DNA of 64,000 bases from Crotophaga sulcirostris (taxonomy: Eukaryota > Chordata > Aves > Cuculiformes > Crotophagidae): the NCBI GenBank assembly GCA_013397455.1, contig VYZB01000118.1, positions 849,588 to 913,587 of the forward strand. The letters are read 5' to 3'. This document shows, piece after piece, positions 38,501-50,375 of this stretch (positions are counted from its first letter, which is position 1; each line of letters starts with the position of its first letter). The position numbers and the translations under genes were made by a program. The notes under the pieces were generated by a model. It worked only from the letters and a program-made list of their open reading frames with translations, ran no database searches and had not been told where the DNA came from.

Positions 38501-39330
38501 TATTTCCTTGCTTCATAAAATCAAGGGGCTTGGGGGGGGTTTCCCCTTTCTCTCTTTTATTTAGCACAGGGAGGAAAAGGATGTACATTTCAGATTAGAG
38601 GAGACCACCACAAGGGGCAAAGGGTTTAATATAAATTACATTTCTACATTAACCTTTCCTTCTTTTCTTTCCTTTTCTGCTTATGAAGTGAGGAAAATGT
38701 TTTCCATCCAGAAAGCATGTTTTATAAGTATTAAAGTTTGACATGAGGAATTTGAAGTAGACATGCAAGGTTCAATACTAAACTAACCTCAAGTTTTAGG
38801 AATGCAGCAACAAAGAGAAAATTATAATTTTACAATTTTAAACCCTTTGCACAACAAGACACCTAAGAATGCCACACTAAATTTGCAGCAGCTATAATGT
38901 TAAGCAATGTCAGCTAAGTAGGCTTAGATAAAAAGTATTAAGTGAAATCTCATAGCTAAAACTTTGATATGTTTAGGTACATCCAAAAAATCTCTTCTTT
39001 TCTGCCTTGTCCACTTCTTTACCTCTTCTCCCCAAACTGTTGACCACCTGGATCTAGAACAGAAAGGAATGTAATTGTGTGCCTGAACTTAAGCAGTTTA
39101 CATTGTATATGCAATACCAAGTGAATAAATACTTTTTGTCCAAACTGGGATTACGAAACTGGGCACCTAACCTTCAAACAGAGTAGGCGTGTGTGTAATA
39201 AGTTCACAGGTGTTTTTACACACCTGTTAAATACTTCTGGTTGTGTGGGATGGGGCTCAAATCGTCTAACCTTTGATGTCTGGATGCCTATATGAAAGCT
39301 AGTCAGGTCTTGCCTCCCTTTCAAGTCAGT
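38501..39330. other. Unique non-coding DNA
   Basis: No gene was seen. It starts with an A run and G run (38468-38540) and leads into the repeat copy at 39331. Confidence 0.4.
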
Positions 39331-39389
39331 GGAGACACAGGCACTTTCAAGGTTTGATTCATTTCACTTCTCTTAGATGGCTGCTTTAG
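39331..39389. repeat. Copy B of the unnamed dispersed repeat
   Basis: It aligns with 16868-16928 in the same orientation. Shared words include 'attcattt.ac.t.tct.agatg' and the closing 'tttag'. It lies directly beside the retroviral relic that begins at about 39395, so the retrovirus may have inserted into this older repeat. Confidence 0.45.
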
Positions 39390-39394
39390 GATGA

Positions 39395-39780
39395 GACAAA
39401 TGCGCCGGAGGTACCCTAGGGAGACCTGGTCTCAGCAGGTCCCACAGCCGAGCAGAGCAGGTCCCACTTGGGGTGCCAAAGGAAGCTGTGAAACAGCCGA
39501 GGATTTAACGTTCCAAGGCTCAGTTTGAGTTTTAGAAGGCGGGTATTTTTATTCATGTGGGGAGACTCTGGGGATCTCTCCTCTCAGAGTTCCAGTTTCC
39601 TGTAACATCTGACTGTATTTTATTGGGTATATAAAAGCTACGCTAAGTATTCTTGCCCAAATGCTTTCTGCAGCTGGGTTGAGTATCCCTTTCAGCATGG
39701 ATTCTTCCTTCTTTTTCCATTCGTTATTTCAGAAAAGTACTGAAAGAGTTGGATGTGTTATACTTCTTTAGGAACCTTCA
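39395..39780 (-). mobile_element. Endogenous retrovirus relic: LTR end, PBS and leader, minus strand
   Basis: Read on the minus strand, the segment has an LTR-like layout: a TATA-like word at about 39630-39638, AATAAA at 39548-39553, a GC-richer stretch ending '...tgtttcaca' at 39487-39495, then a 6-base spacer and 'tttggcaccccaagtgggac' at 39461-39480. The last resembles a retroviral primer-binding site of the TGGCGCCC type. The leader then runs to about 39395. No gag, pol or env was seen, so this is a fragment. The order LTR-CA end, short spacer and PBS is the main evidence. The U3 start is not resolved, and a Class II or ERVL-like origin cannot be decided. Confidence 0.5.
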
Positions 39781-40042
39781 GGCGTGTGTTGCCATTTCCT
39801 TAGGTTTCATGCACTGTTCACTGTGAGACTGTATTCATGCAAAGTCTCTTCTGGAGTCATTCTGCACCTCTGCAGTCCATGTACGACACTGGTGCGTGTA
39901 CAAAGGATATCAGGTAGTGTCTGTCTTGGTTTCAAATACTTGCAAACTGTGCCACTGTGGACAGATGTAGTGATAGAACCACCTTTGTTTATACTAGGGG
40001 ATTGCTGTGTTGCAGGTGTAGTTGAGGCTGTTGCTATTTCCC
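39781..40042. other. Unassigned sequence between ERV relic and CR1
   Basis: It may be the U3 portion of the minus-strand LTR or unique flank. No terminal TG/CA or target duplication could be picked out. The 170-codon minus-strand frame that covers this interval and the neighbouring CR1 is antisense and has no recognisable domain. Confidence 0.3.
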
Positions 40043-40382
40043 TTATAGCAGCCTTCCAGTACTGAAAGGGGACCGAAAGGAAAGCTGGGGAGGCGCTCTT
40101 TGTCAGGGAGTGCAGTGATAGGATGAGGGATAATGGTTTTAGGGTGAAAGAGGGGAAATTTAGATTAGCTATTAGGAAGAAATTTTTTCCTGTGAGGATA
40201 GCGAGGCACTGGAACAGGTTTCCCGGGGAAGTTGTGGATGTCCCATCCCTGGAGGTGTTCAAGGTGAGGCTGGATAAGGCTTTGAGCAACTTGATCCAGT
40301 GGGAGGTGTCTCTGTCCATGTCAGGGGAGCTGGAACTGTATGATCTTTAAGGTCCCTTCCAATCCAAACCATTCTACGAATG
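40043..40382 (+). mobile_element. CR1 LINE 3' end with ORF2 C-terminus, plus strand
   Basis: From 40123 the plus strand encodes the C-terminal tail of CR1 ORF2, with the phrases VKEGKFRLAIRKKFF, RHWNRFPGEVVD and PSLEVFKVRLD, ending in a stop at about 40348-40350. It is followed by the 3' end 'gatctttaaggtcccttcc' and 'aaccattctacga'. The copy is 5'-truncated and has lost most of the terminal 'gattctatg' repeats. The C-terminal tail reads without a stop for 75 codons, so this is one of the younger copies in the window. Confidence 0.93.
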
Positions 40383-42199
40383 GAGCCCAGGGCACAAACA
40401 CTACCCTTCATGAATCCCATCTTTTCTGATGCTCCCATGATCTGTTCCAGGTATATTAACTAAAAGATCACCGACTAAATTCTGGAAGTTAGTGTTTATT
40501 AAACATGCAGTAAGGCTGACAGGTAGTAAGGGAATTTTTGAGAAAGTGAATGGAGGTAAGAATTTGGAGTGGGATTTGAGGGACTGCACTGAACTTCAGT
40601 AAGCCAGTTTTTTAATGATTATTAATAACTCCCTGCTGAGTGTTGACAACCAAATAATTTGTTATTTCTCAATTTCCTTTTATTTTCTTTCAAGCCACAG
40701 GTACACACATTCTCAGCTATTTGCTAATAATAAATCATTTCAAAAGCTGCATGGTCAGGCATATGACAGCTTGTGAAGTAGGAGTTAGCATGACTGATAC
40801 TGAGAAAGACTGTTGTCCAACGTTTACTCTGGGTAGCAGCTGCATAAAATCTGAGAAAATTTGAATCATATATCAAAGTGAGAAAGGGTTTTTTTGGCTA
40901 ATATTAGACTTATCAATTCAAGTATATTTACATTGTCTCCAAAGACAGGACAGAACTTGCCTTACTGTGCAGTCCTTTAAGGATATGGGAAATACTAGGA
41001 TCTGGGCAATGGTTCCAGACTCTGATTTATGACAGTGTGAATAAGACAAGGCTAAGACACATATTTTAGGCCACGATAGTATGCAGTTTAGATGTGTATA
41101 CCCCTCACTAGGCAGGATATCTGGCTGACAGTCAGTTGGTTTGGTTGCAGTCCTATATCAAAGCAAACATCTCACTTTGAACATCTAAGTATCTCTGAAT
41201 CACTCTGTGCACCAGCTTTCCTTGAAAGTCACTATGTAGCATGCTTACAAACTTTTTATACACACAGCATCTGGATAAATTTAGATGTCCATCACTTTCA
41301 AGAACCGCAGCAGTGAACCATCTCCTGAGATTATGAGATGAAATCAGGCCAGTCCTTGCAAGAAAGAAGAAAGAGTATCACTATCCCCTTTTCTTGTCTC
41401 CTTTATTACTTGATAATTAGAACCAAGTCAGAGCAGTTTTTCAAAATTTGGAAGAACCAGGTTTAAAACATTTTTGTCTCAGGTGACTAGAAATCACATC
41501 CCTTGCACACCACCACAAGTTTGCCCTAACCACAGAACTACAGAATATTTTAAGGTGACAATTCTGTTTCTCTCCAATGTAAACTTTGATTGGTGAGGTA
41601 GGCTTATTACCAATACATTCCTTGGCATAGAATAGGCTGTAAACCTGCTTATTAGAGTGTTGTCCTGCTCCCAGAGCAGATGTGGATTTCAGAACCAGCT
41701 CCATATACTAGATAAGAACATAGGTTCCACCAAACAGCAATTCAGATCAGAAGGGAGGATTGGCATGCAGCATATCACAAGTCACTAAATTCCTTGTAGT
41801 AAGCATGGAAGTATAGCTCTACTAAAATACTTTCGGTCTCAAAAATAAATGAATAGAAAAGGTAAAATTAGAAACTAAGTAGTCCATCAATAGAAAAGGC
41901 AGAAAGACAGTTCATTCAACCTCACAGGCAAATGCACCAGCTCTCCCTTCTAAAAAACGCAAGTTCAGGTTGCATTAGAACTTGAATTAAAGGCCTTAGA
42001 AGCAATTTGAAAAGTATAATCTTCACAGGGTACATGTTAAGTAAGTAAATGATTCTGTACAAGAATTGACTAAAAGTCATAGTGCTTCTGGCAGTATTTT
42101 GGTTCATACTTTCCTTGAACATAGTAAGGCCAAAGTGCTTGAAAATTCTGGTAGGACAAAGTTATCAGCTAGTGGTACAAGATCTATAATCTTTACTTT
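40383..42199. other. Unique non-coding DNA
   Basis: No gene or clear repeat was found. The open frames at 41092-41316 (plus) and 41441-41704 (minus) have no recognised motif. Confidence 0.4.
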
Positions 42200-42660
42200 G
42201 TAGTTTGTATTAACTTGATTGGAAGAAAAAAGACCATAGCTAGAGGATCTAACAACAAAGCTACTACCCGTGGCCTGATGATCAAACAGGAGGAAAAAAA
42301 ACAGATAGAGGACAATAGAAAATTCTCATATGCAACTAGAAATTTACATCAAAGCTGAGAAACTTGAATGAGTGGATTCATTCAGGTACCTCAGAATTAC
42401 CATCACAAAGGAGAGAAAGTCTGAAGTGGAAATCAAAAGTAAAATTGCTTTTGTGAGAGCAGCACTTGTAAAATTCAACAAATCTGAAGGTAAGAATATC
42501 TCAAGTGCATCAAAGGTAAAATTCAGAATCATAGAGTATGCCACAGGCCTGAACATACGTGAAACATGGGCTCCAGCAGTATGGATCAAATGACACATTC
42601 ATGCTTTTACATTCAAATGCCTCCAAATAAGTATATGAATTACACACACTGTATGGGACT
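42200..42660 (+). pseudogene. Decayed non-LTR retrotransposon ORF (C-terminal region), not CR1
   Basis: The plus-strand frame through 42321-42650 reads MQLEIYIKAEKLE, stop, VDSFRYLRITIT, then EIKSKIAFVRAALVKFN, KNISSASKVK, RETW, stop, AFTFKCLQISI. This follows, in order, the region just after the reverse-transcriptase core of many non-LTR elements (pattern: hxIxGExLExVDSFRYLG.IT - EIKxRIxxARAAFxKxN - KNISxxxKxRL - YGCETW - FxxKCLRxIL). A stretch near 42203-42240 (INLIGRKKT) in another frame may be the preceding 'IN..KTK' motif. In-frame stops and at least one frameshift show that it is dead. CR1 lacks this arrangement. The clade (RTE, L1 or related) cannot be set by eye. Confidence 0.6.
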
Positions 42661-43454
42661 AAAAGTTGTATTGCAAGAAATTGCAAAAAAATTCTCTCTT
42701 GATGGTTTGCGTAGCAGTTAGTTAGACCACAATACAGTGCTGCTCACAGGCTCAAATGTGAGCTGAGCAATCATCTGTCCTGATGGAGGTTGAATACTTC
42801 TCTGAAAAATGACTCTATCAAAAATATGATTTGTTTGTATGTTTTCTGTCGATGCTTTTAGTAGATAATAAAATGTACTGCACGAAATTCAAGTACAATA
42901 ACAGCAGATAAGTAGAAATTAAAGTAATCTAACAAAAGCCAAACTTCATAGCTCCTATTGCTAGCACTCCTGTTGATTTTCTTAAAAAGTTTACACCTAA
43001 AAAATACTGAGTGTCCTAAGCACAAAAACACCTGATGCTGAATCATATGTCTTGTTCAGTACACAGGGTGGGTCATAAATTAACCATGAGAAGCCAGTGG
43101 AGAAACTATTTTTCTGAACGAGATACATACTACACAAAACGAATCAGAGAAGGCGGCATGGGAGTGTTGCCCACCAGTTAAATTAGACTCTTCAGAGTAA
43201 GATTTTGCCACGACTTAACAAGTTTTCATAAATCTGAGCGGAAAGTTTCAATAGAAACCATATTCATGGATTCAGGGAAAAATCCAAGAAGTCCAAAGTT
43301 TACCAGAGATTGAGAAAGGTATTATCCTATAGTTGGTTACATGAGTTTGGAAGTAGTGAGAATAAAGGAACTGAATATATTTTTGTCAATGTTACATTTT
43401 GACAGTTTTCTTGCCTTTGAAGAAAATGTAACAAGAACTTAATGAGTTGTAGGA
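42661..43454. other. Unique non-coding DNA
   Basis: No recognisable feature. A phrase 'cagggtgggtcataaatta' near 43063-43081 faintly recalls mariner ends, but no partner inverted repeat was found. Confidence 0.4.
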
Positions 43455-43670
43455 AATATGTTTACTTTTAAAAAAAATTTAAAAAGTTAAAAAAACATTT
43501 AATTAAATATTTAATACATTCATTTATTATACATTCTGGCAATATAAATACTAATTGTACAAAATATATAATTATAACTTTTATAACTGTAATTCCAATT
43601 ATACTGTTTTGTTAAAAATATAAATGCTTTTTGTGGCTTTTTGATTTTTTTTAAATGTGACTTTATAAAG
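43455..43670. other. Extremely AT-rich block
   Basis: More than 200 bases of almost pure A and T, with words such as ttaattaaatatttaata and aaaatatataattataa. Such blocks can act as scaffold/matrix attachment or easily unwound DNA, or may simply be neutral. No repeat unit or gene is visible. Confidence 0.6.
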
Positions 43671-43772
43671 ATAGGATGATAGCACTTCAGTAATCTATTG
43701 TAAAATCTTTGTGAATAAGAAGATAATCAGATTTTCATGAGCCAGATCTAGGTTTAAATGTGGAGTTAATAC

Positions 43773-43820
43773 ATGGACTAAATTCTGTCTTGCATAGATG
43801 TAGCTTTAATGATGTCAAAG
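43773..43820 (+). repeat. Half-copy of a sauropsid palindromic repeat
   Basis: 'ggactaaattctgtcttgc' followed by 'atgtagctttaatgatgtca' corresponds to the left half of the 'ggcctaaattctgctctc...tgtaa...attgatttca' palindrome. The right arm is missing. Family by memory. Confidence 0.3.
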
Positions 43821-44616
43821 GACAACTTCTTGCCTGGCCCTGCCTTCTTAATTCTACACAAGCTTATGGATGACTGCAGAAAAAGGTTGAACATAACTCT
43901 GATAATTCCATCCCATCAGCCAGACCTCCCATCAGGCCTTCAGGCACAAACTGAGGAGTGGAATGTGCTTTATGTATGTACCTATACAGTGGAGGAGCTA
44001 ATCTGGACAGGTACAGTAAATCCAACAATGCACTAGACCAGATACACCTGTGCAGATGAGCTGCAACGTATATTCACCATGATGAGATGAAGAGTTAGCA
44101 TTGCTTTTGGCATGCACTGCAGGTGAGACACCATTCAGACACCTTTTAACCCATTATGGTATTTTTAAACCATATGGGAGAGCTCCAGTCTGTTCTCACC
44201 AATTCCTTCTGGGTTTTACTGCATTACTGAGAGCAACATTTGACACAACTTTTCTCAGCAGTAAGAATGGCTTCCCAGACTTCTCTTGTTCTGCCTGAAT
44301 TTCTGGTGTTCTGGTAAGGAATAATTTAGATCTTAATAAAATATTAAAAGAACAACAACATCTGACAACATTTCCCACATAAATAGCTTTGGTAAGCTAT
44401 TTATGGCCTTACAGACTCCTGTCACAGGTAATGCCAGCGATTAGCTAAGATGGTCCCTTGGTGCTGCGGCAACAGGTTTGATGGCCTAACAGGAATGCAT
44501 GCAAACCTATGTCATGGACATTGATTCTGTCACTTCAAAACAAGTTTCAAAGCTTCAAAGTATTCCCCATTGGCAGAGCACTGCCATTTTCTCTGGGAAA
44601 TTGACTATCTCATGAT
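43821..44616. other. Unique DNA without a clear gene
   Basis: Mixed composition, a little less AT-rich than the left. Frames at 43809-44036 and 44101-44298 (plus) lack recognisable motifs. No repeat was recognised. Confidence 0.4.
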
Positions 44617-44904
44617 TTACTCCTCTGAACAATGATCATTCCCTTTGGGCCTGACCTGGACTGCCACGTGGATCTGAACATTTAAGAAAAAAGGAAAGAG
44701 ATGCACAAGCTACTAAGTTCCTTTTAGCATTCAACAGGCATCCCATGCTGGGCAGTTAAACTCGACAAAATAGACTTTCCAAAGGTTTGAGACCCAGTGT
44801 TAAGCTCTCACAACACATTTCCTCATAACTATCTTGAATGCAATTTACCTGCAGTCCACAAGCGGAGCAAATCACAAGGCTGTAGCCATCAATGCACAGG
44901 AAAC
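44617..44904 (-). CDS. Candidate pair of coding exons, unknown gene
   Basis: On the minus strand, a 56-bp segment (44849-44904) sits between 'tattttcctttgcag' (a strong acceptor with pyrimidine tract) and 'ctgcag|gtaaat' (a good donor). It encodes FLCIDGYSLVICSACGLQ, with cysteines spaced C-x8-C-x2-C, which could bind a metal. After a 175-bp intron a second strong acceptor (ctttccttttttcttaaatgttcag, of which the last five bases are ttcag at 44674-44678) opens a 57-nt segment (44617-44673). That segment continues in frame for 18 codons (IHVAVQVRPKGNDHCSEE) and ends in TAA. I do not recognise the protein. No poly(A) signal lies close by. Chance splice sites are a real alternative; transcript data would decide. 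Confidence 0.25.
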
Positions 44905-47565
44905 CTGCAAAGGAAAATATAGGCTTAAATAAAGAAGAAAATAAGTCATTCAAAGCAAAGATTACATTCCCCACTGTCACCTGGATGCAACTCTAGAGCC
45001 AAGAAATGTTCACATAAAATGCTAATGAATTTCCTAGGAACCTAGCTTCAACAAAACTGAAAAGCATCTGTTCAGTTTCAGTGAGACCTGAACACACTGA
45101 GTACTCTCCTGAGAACTCATCACTCCTGATACATCTTTGGTATGGCTAAAAGAGAAGAAAAGCAAACCTGAAGGTGTCAGCTAGACTACTAAATATTTTT
45201 ATGCACCTAAGCTGTTTGAAAATCCCAAAACCTTGCTGAGTTACGAAAAAGACAATCTACCCAACTGACCTACACTGAACAAAACATTTTCAGAGCTCAT
45301 TGATAAAAGCAGTAACTGGGAAATACTGCACCATAAGAAAGTTTCCCATACCTAATCTATAAAAGACCACCATCTCATCCCACTATCAAATATCAGAAAA
45401 TCACATAATCACAAATGATAGAAAGAACCAATATGTTTCCATTTCTAGAGAAGAAAAAGAAACATTTTCTTTAGGCACAAACCACATGAAAAAAGCAGAC
45501 CACTAGGAAGTCAGAAAATCCAGCAGTGCATGCTCTCAAAGGACCTTGAGCTACTGATGTTTTGACAATCTAAGAGCAGTCAAGTGCCAAGGCTCTGCAG
45601 GACTAGTCGTATCTTGGATATGTTCCATCTGGCTCCACAAAAAAAGGCACAGTTTCAAGCATGTATATGTATGAAAATGAAACAAATTGTTTGTGAATGC
45701 ACAAAACATACTTAATATAAAAGTAGATTTAATTAATTACTAAATAAGTTACTGGAAGTGCACACATAAGACAGAAAACCGAAGAGATTTATATACGTTC
45801 CTGCTAATAATGCATACCAACGTTCAACAGCTGAAACACAGGAAGAGCCTTTCATAGATCTCTTTGTTCCCATTAAAGGTCAGCCTGAGACATCATTTTC
45901 TATGCATTATGAGATCAGTTATTTCGTCAAAGAAAGTCCAAAGCAGCTACACTATCCTGGATATTCCTCAAGAAGGATTTTGACACATGTAGAGCACCAC
46001 CTCAACTAGTAAAAAAATGGGAGGCTGTGGTAGGCAATGTGAGTGTGAGGCTGATGAAATTATTTCTTTAGAAAAATGCTGGACTCCTTTTTTTTGTTTT
46101 TTGGCAGAGGAGGAAAAGCATAGAGCACCACAGGAAGTAATGGCTCGGCAAGATCTGGTCTTGCCAGACCAGAATACTGTGTGAATACTGGTTACAAATG
46201 CAAGAGCATAATAGCTTTTGACACCCTATCTACTTAATTTAATTATGAACTGTACTATACACAAAGGAAGAGAAAGAATAGTATTGATTGTAGTGGTAGA
46301 GTAAGGCATCATCCTTCATTTTGGACAGTCACAGGAAGACTTTTATCTGACATGAAGCATAATATAGCAAACACAGAATCACTTTATATGACATGAACTT
46401 GCAGTAAAAGTTGGGAAAGGTAGAATTTCTCTTCATATCCTCATCTGACAAGACACAACTAACTGGGCCAGCCCAGTATGTTAATAATATGGCATGTGCC
46501 AGTGCTGTTTCAGGGATGTTGAGCGTCAGAGCAGATAAAAATATCAAGTGACTATTTATGCACGTTAACTACATCTAAGTATAAATAGAAGTCTCTGTAT
46601 TATTTGTGAGCAGTTGGCACAGTAGGGCTGAGAGGAAACACAAAAACATAGCACATGGCTTCCCAAAGAATGATTGAAGGCAATTGCATTTGTATCCCAA
46701 AATCTATTTCCAAAGAAACCTACCTAAGAAATTCTTGGAAAGACTAGAGCAGAGATCAACAGTAAAAAGGTGTTTCATTACAAACACTGCTAAAAAGGGC
46801 AAAAGTAAATCTGGGGTTTTAGACAAGAGGTTAAGCAACTGGAGAGATAGCCTAATAAGTATTTAAGAGTATCATAATACGCTAATAAGTATTTTAGTTT
46901 CTTTTCTTTCTAAACTCAACTTTTCATGTTTGTACCTTCAGTATTGTTACATAAATCCTTATTTTCTTCAGTGCTAAACTTAGATGGTGTTGGGGCAAGA
47001 AAATCACTGTGAAATCATTCAAGCTGAAGGCGCACTAAATCCACAGAGTTGGCACAAAAAAACCAATCTGCTCAGACTCCAATTGAACAGAATCTACCAA
47101 CATATATTTGAAAACCAGAAGCTGGAGACTCTTCCCTATCAAGATGAGACAGGGAAAATATGAGGTCAGGACACAAAGTTTTAGAAAGGATATCTTTACA
47201 ACAAAATTAGCTAGGGAGTCTCCTGAAAACTAAGTCAGTAATGAGACATCCCAGGAATCCAGGCAATCCCCCAAGCATCACAGGGGGCTTGCTTAAGTCC
47301 ATATGAGAGAAACAGTAGAAAGGTAGCAGGAAAAAAAGCCTAAGAAAACACATCAAATAATCATTAGAACAAAACTTTAGAGCAAAATGCAAATAGTTTC
47401 CTCTTTCAAAGATCCTATTTCAGGGAATCGAAACTTCTGCATTTTTCTGTAAGCAAATATGACTGGTTAAAATACTCCACTAACAATATTTCCCCCTAAC
47501 TGAAACTATCAACAGGCCCTGATCTTCTGTTAACCATCACAGGATGAAATCGACACCTAAACAAC
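44905..47565. other. Unique non-coding DNA
   Basis: No further exon could be linked confidently to the candidate at 44617-44904. The minus-strand frame at 46329-46547 (72 codons) has no recognised motif. Confidence 0.35.
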
Positions 47566-47692
47566 ATTATTATTACTGCTTTTACTACTGCTAAAGCTGC
47601 CTAACTACAATTCTGATTCATATGTGCCATGAATTGTAGACACACACTGCGAAAGAGGCAGTGTATGCCCCCAGGAGATTAACACCTTAATT
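47566..47692 (+). repeat. MIR/CORE-SINE-like relic
   Basis: An 'attattattactgcttttac' start is followed by 'aattgtagacacacactgcg', 'aaagaggcagtgtatgcccc' and 'aggagattaacacc'. This parallels the widespread amniote repeat with 'attgtgctaggcactgtacaaacac...agacagtccctgccccaaagagcttacaatct'. The match is imperfect but keeps the order of several words. Confidence 0.45.
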
Positions 47693-50119
47693 TTCTGCAG
47701 CCTACTGAAGGCTCACTGCAGAATGGGACTGTAGAAATATTTTCCAAACTTCATTTCCAGTCTGTTTCCTCATTATCAATGTTCCTATGCCAGCTAAGTT
47801 GGTCTTGATCTACTACTATAAGATGTTTTAGCAACCTGATGGACCATATTTCTTATTTACCTTCAATGAGATTATAATGAATTTCTGAAAGGAAGGATAC
47901 ATTTAATTCTGTACTCATTCAGGCTTACAGTCACACAAATTGTTAAATTAAGAAAGAACAACACATAGTTGCGTTTGGGATAGTTTCTCTCATTCCTGTA
48001 GACAACGCTCAACATAAACACTTATGGTTAGCTTCCATGAAGTCTGCCATCTTAGCCAATCTCCTATCGTTGGACAAAGCACTTCTCTCCTAAACCACAT
48101 CAGCAATGACTACATGCTAGCACCAAATCAGGTAGGATCTTCCTCACTCTATAGACTCAGTTCAGAACACCTCAGCTCCCCTAACCAGTACATTGTCCTT
48201 TCTTCCACTGACCTGTTCATTCTTGTGATTATAAATGGAAAATAGAATAATTAAAAGTAATAAGCAATAGAGGTTACTTTCTCTCCTCTCCAAGTGTAGC
48301 AGTGCTGCCTGAAGTATCCCTAACCTCTCATTTTGTGGGTGAAAAACCATACAAAAGACCATATGAAAAATACAGGCAGTAAAGCTTCTTTCAGGAAACA
48401 CTAGATGGAGGCAGACTTTGGGTACCCAGGTGATAAAAATATCTTCTTTTTTTTCAGAGATACTGGTTTGTTTTCGATTTCTGTGCTGCAGAGGAATGGG
48501 GAATACCTGATACTCTGTATCAGTTCAAATAGCCCGGCTAAAAAACCACTATCAACCTACCACGATCCCCACAACTCTCTGTGTATCCTTCTAAAGTTTG
48601 GCAAAGACCAATATGTCCACATTATTTTTCATTAAAATACCCCTTATGCCTCATTAAAATATGTGTTTTCAGACACATGTGCACATTAGCTAAGTACCTA
48701 GCTGTGATTTAAATGCAATGAGAATCATTATATCAGCAAAGATTTACTAGTATTCATTTTCAAAAACAACAACAAAAAAAGACAATAAAGTGTAAAATAA
48801 TGGAAATGAAGACTCAAAGGGACAACATGATCTTAAGAAGCCATCAGTACATTGACATCTTTTGTAAAGACTATTTTATTGTACCTTATCTTCTACTGAA
48901 GGGAAGTAAACCTGATTATAGGAAACCATTTCAGGCATTATCATTATAATTATGGTCACACCAAGGTTGAGCTCTAATTGAAACCAGAGTCATACAATTT
49001 CTGTATGTGACTTCTGTAGGGAAGTAATACAAGCCAAAATGATTCTATATACTTGCACATATGCAAACACATGTAGTGTTGACTTCATTTTAAAAGATAG
49101 TATTTTAATACTATAGTTAGTATCCTTTAATGCTTCCACTGGACATCTACAAACAAAGGTGACAGATAAAGCTTTTTTCTTTATTTAATATTTACTAAGG
49201 AAGATATTTATTGGCACTGAGAGATATGCATGATACAATGCTGCACAGTCTCTACAGTGTTAATACTTGTTTCTTGAAGAAAAAAAGTCCCTATCAGAAA
49301 AAAAAAAAAAAGCCACCCCACACTACTTTTGATTAGAGCAGTTTAATCCTAATCCCTTTTCTCTGATCTTGGCAGAGGATTTTTAGCAAGTAACTATATT
49401 TAAATAACTACCCAGAATTAATCCTTTTGGTTGCTCAAGGCATGAAGGGAAAGCAGTCAGAAACAAAGAATTCAGAAAAGAGTTGCAGCTGTTTCATAGA
49501 ATTCACTATTTATAATTGAAAATATTCTCTTTTTTCATTTCTTTTCTTTTTTGTGTGTGTGGTGTAAGGGTAACCTTCAACTGCCTTACTTGTCCTTTAT
49601 TTTTCTCAATAGCAAATATAAAGAGAGAGACACAGTAGATATAAAATATTTTCAGCATGAAGTTAAGTGTTTCTGACAGTTTACAGTGTGCAGCGTAATT
49701 CTGTATGTAGAAAGAAGATTCTTTCCTCTGTATAGTTTTGGTTGATTTAATAAAACTGGAAAAAAAACTTTTCCAATTTTTTGTCTCCACAGTAATTGGT
49801 TGAAAGTGCCAAGCCCATTCGTAGTTTGCAAAAATAGGAATTGCATGTACTGCGTGTACTGCAAGGACTTTTATGTGTAGCTGTAGTCCTCCTGATTCTA
49901 CAAGCCTCTCATAACATTTGCTGCCTTCCAGATTCAGAAACTACCATGACCAATTTAATCTCAAGAACCCCATCCAACGTGTAAGTAAATCTTTTTAGAC
50001 CCATTTCAAAGACCCAAAAATGGAGGCAAAAAATACAGAATATGCATAAATATGTGTTACTATGAAAGACTCTTATATTAGCTAATCTTTAGTGCATGAG
50101 TCAAAGTCTAGGTCCTTAT
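47693..50119. other. Unique non-coding DNA
   Basis: No gene was recognised. A 14-base A run occurs at about 49299-49312 and a GT run at about 49552-49563. Open frames are short and unremarkable. Confidence 0.4.
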
Positions 50120-50375
50120 AGTAGGCTTTGAACACACAGAGAGCTAGGAAGCTGGTCTCTGTTCTCAGAAACTCTCAGCCTGCAGTATATATTTCAAAAC
50201 ATAAAAAGGAGAGTGAGGAATCTTGGAATATGAAATATTTTGGAACTCCAGGTAGTCGTAGTCTGTATAAGGACTTGTAGGCAGAAGAGAGAAGCTGAGG
50301 TGTTTTTACAGAGAGGACTTTTCCAAGACTGTAAAATCAAAGCTGATCAAAGAGTTGGAAGAAATAGAATACTGC
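50120..50375 (+). repeat. MIR/CORE-SINE-like relic, long copy
   Basis: It starts with 'gctttgaacacacagagag' and 'ggtctctgttctcagaaact', and ends with 'acagagaggacttttccaag', 'actgtaaaatcaaagctgat' and 'agttggaagaaatagaa'. The two ends correspond to the 'tacaaacacagagagac...ctgccccaaagagctt' part and the 'cagagaggtgaagtgacttgcccaagg...agtggcagagc...gaatagaac' part of the amniote MIR-like element. The centre is diverged. Confidence 0.4.

Noticed and set aside
39807..40319. 170-codon minus-strand frame
   Set aside because: Half of it is antisense to the CR1 ORF2 C-terminus; the rest has no known motif.
43063..43081. Mariner-like end 'cagggtgggtcataaatta'
   Set aside because: No complementary terminal repeat within 1.5 kb and no transposase remnant.
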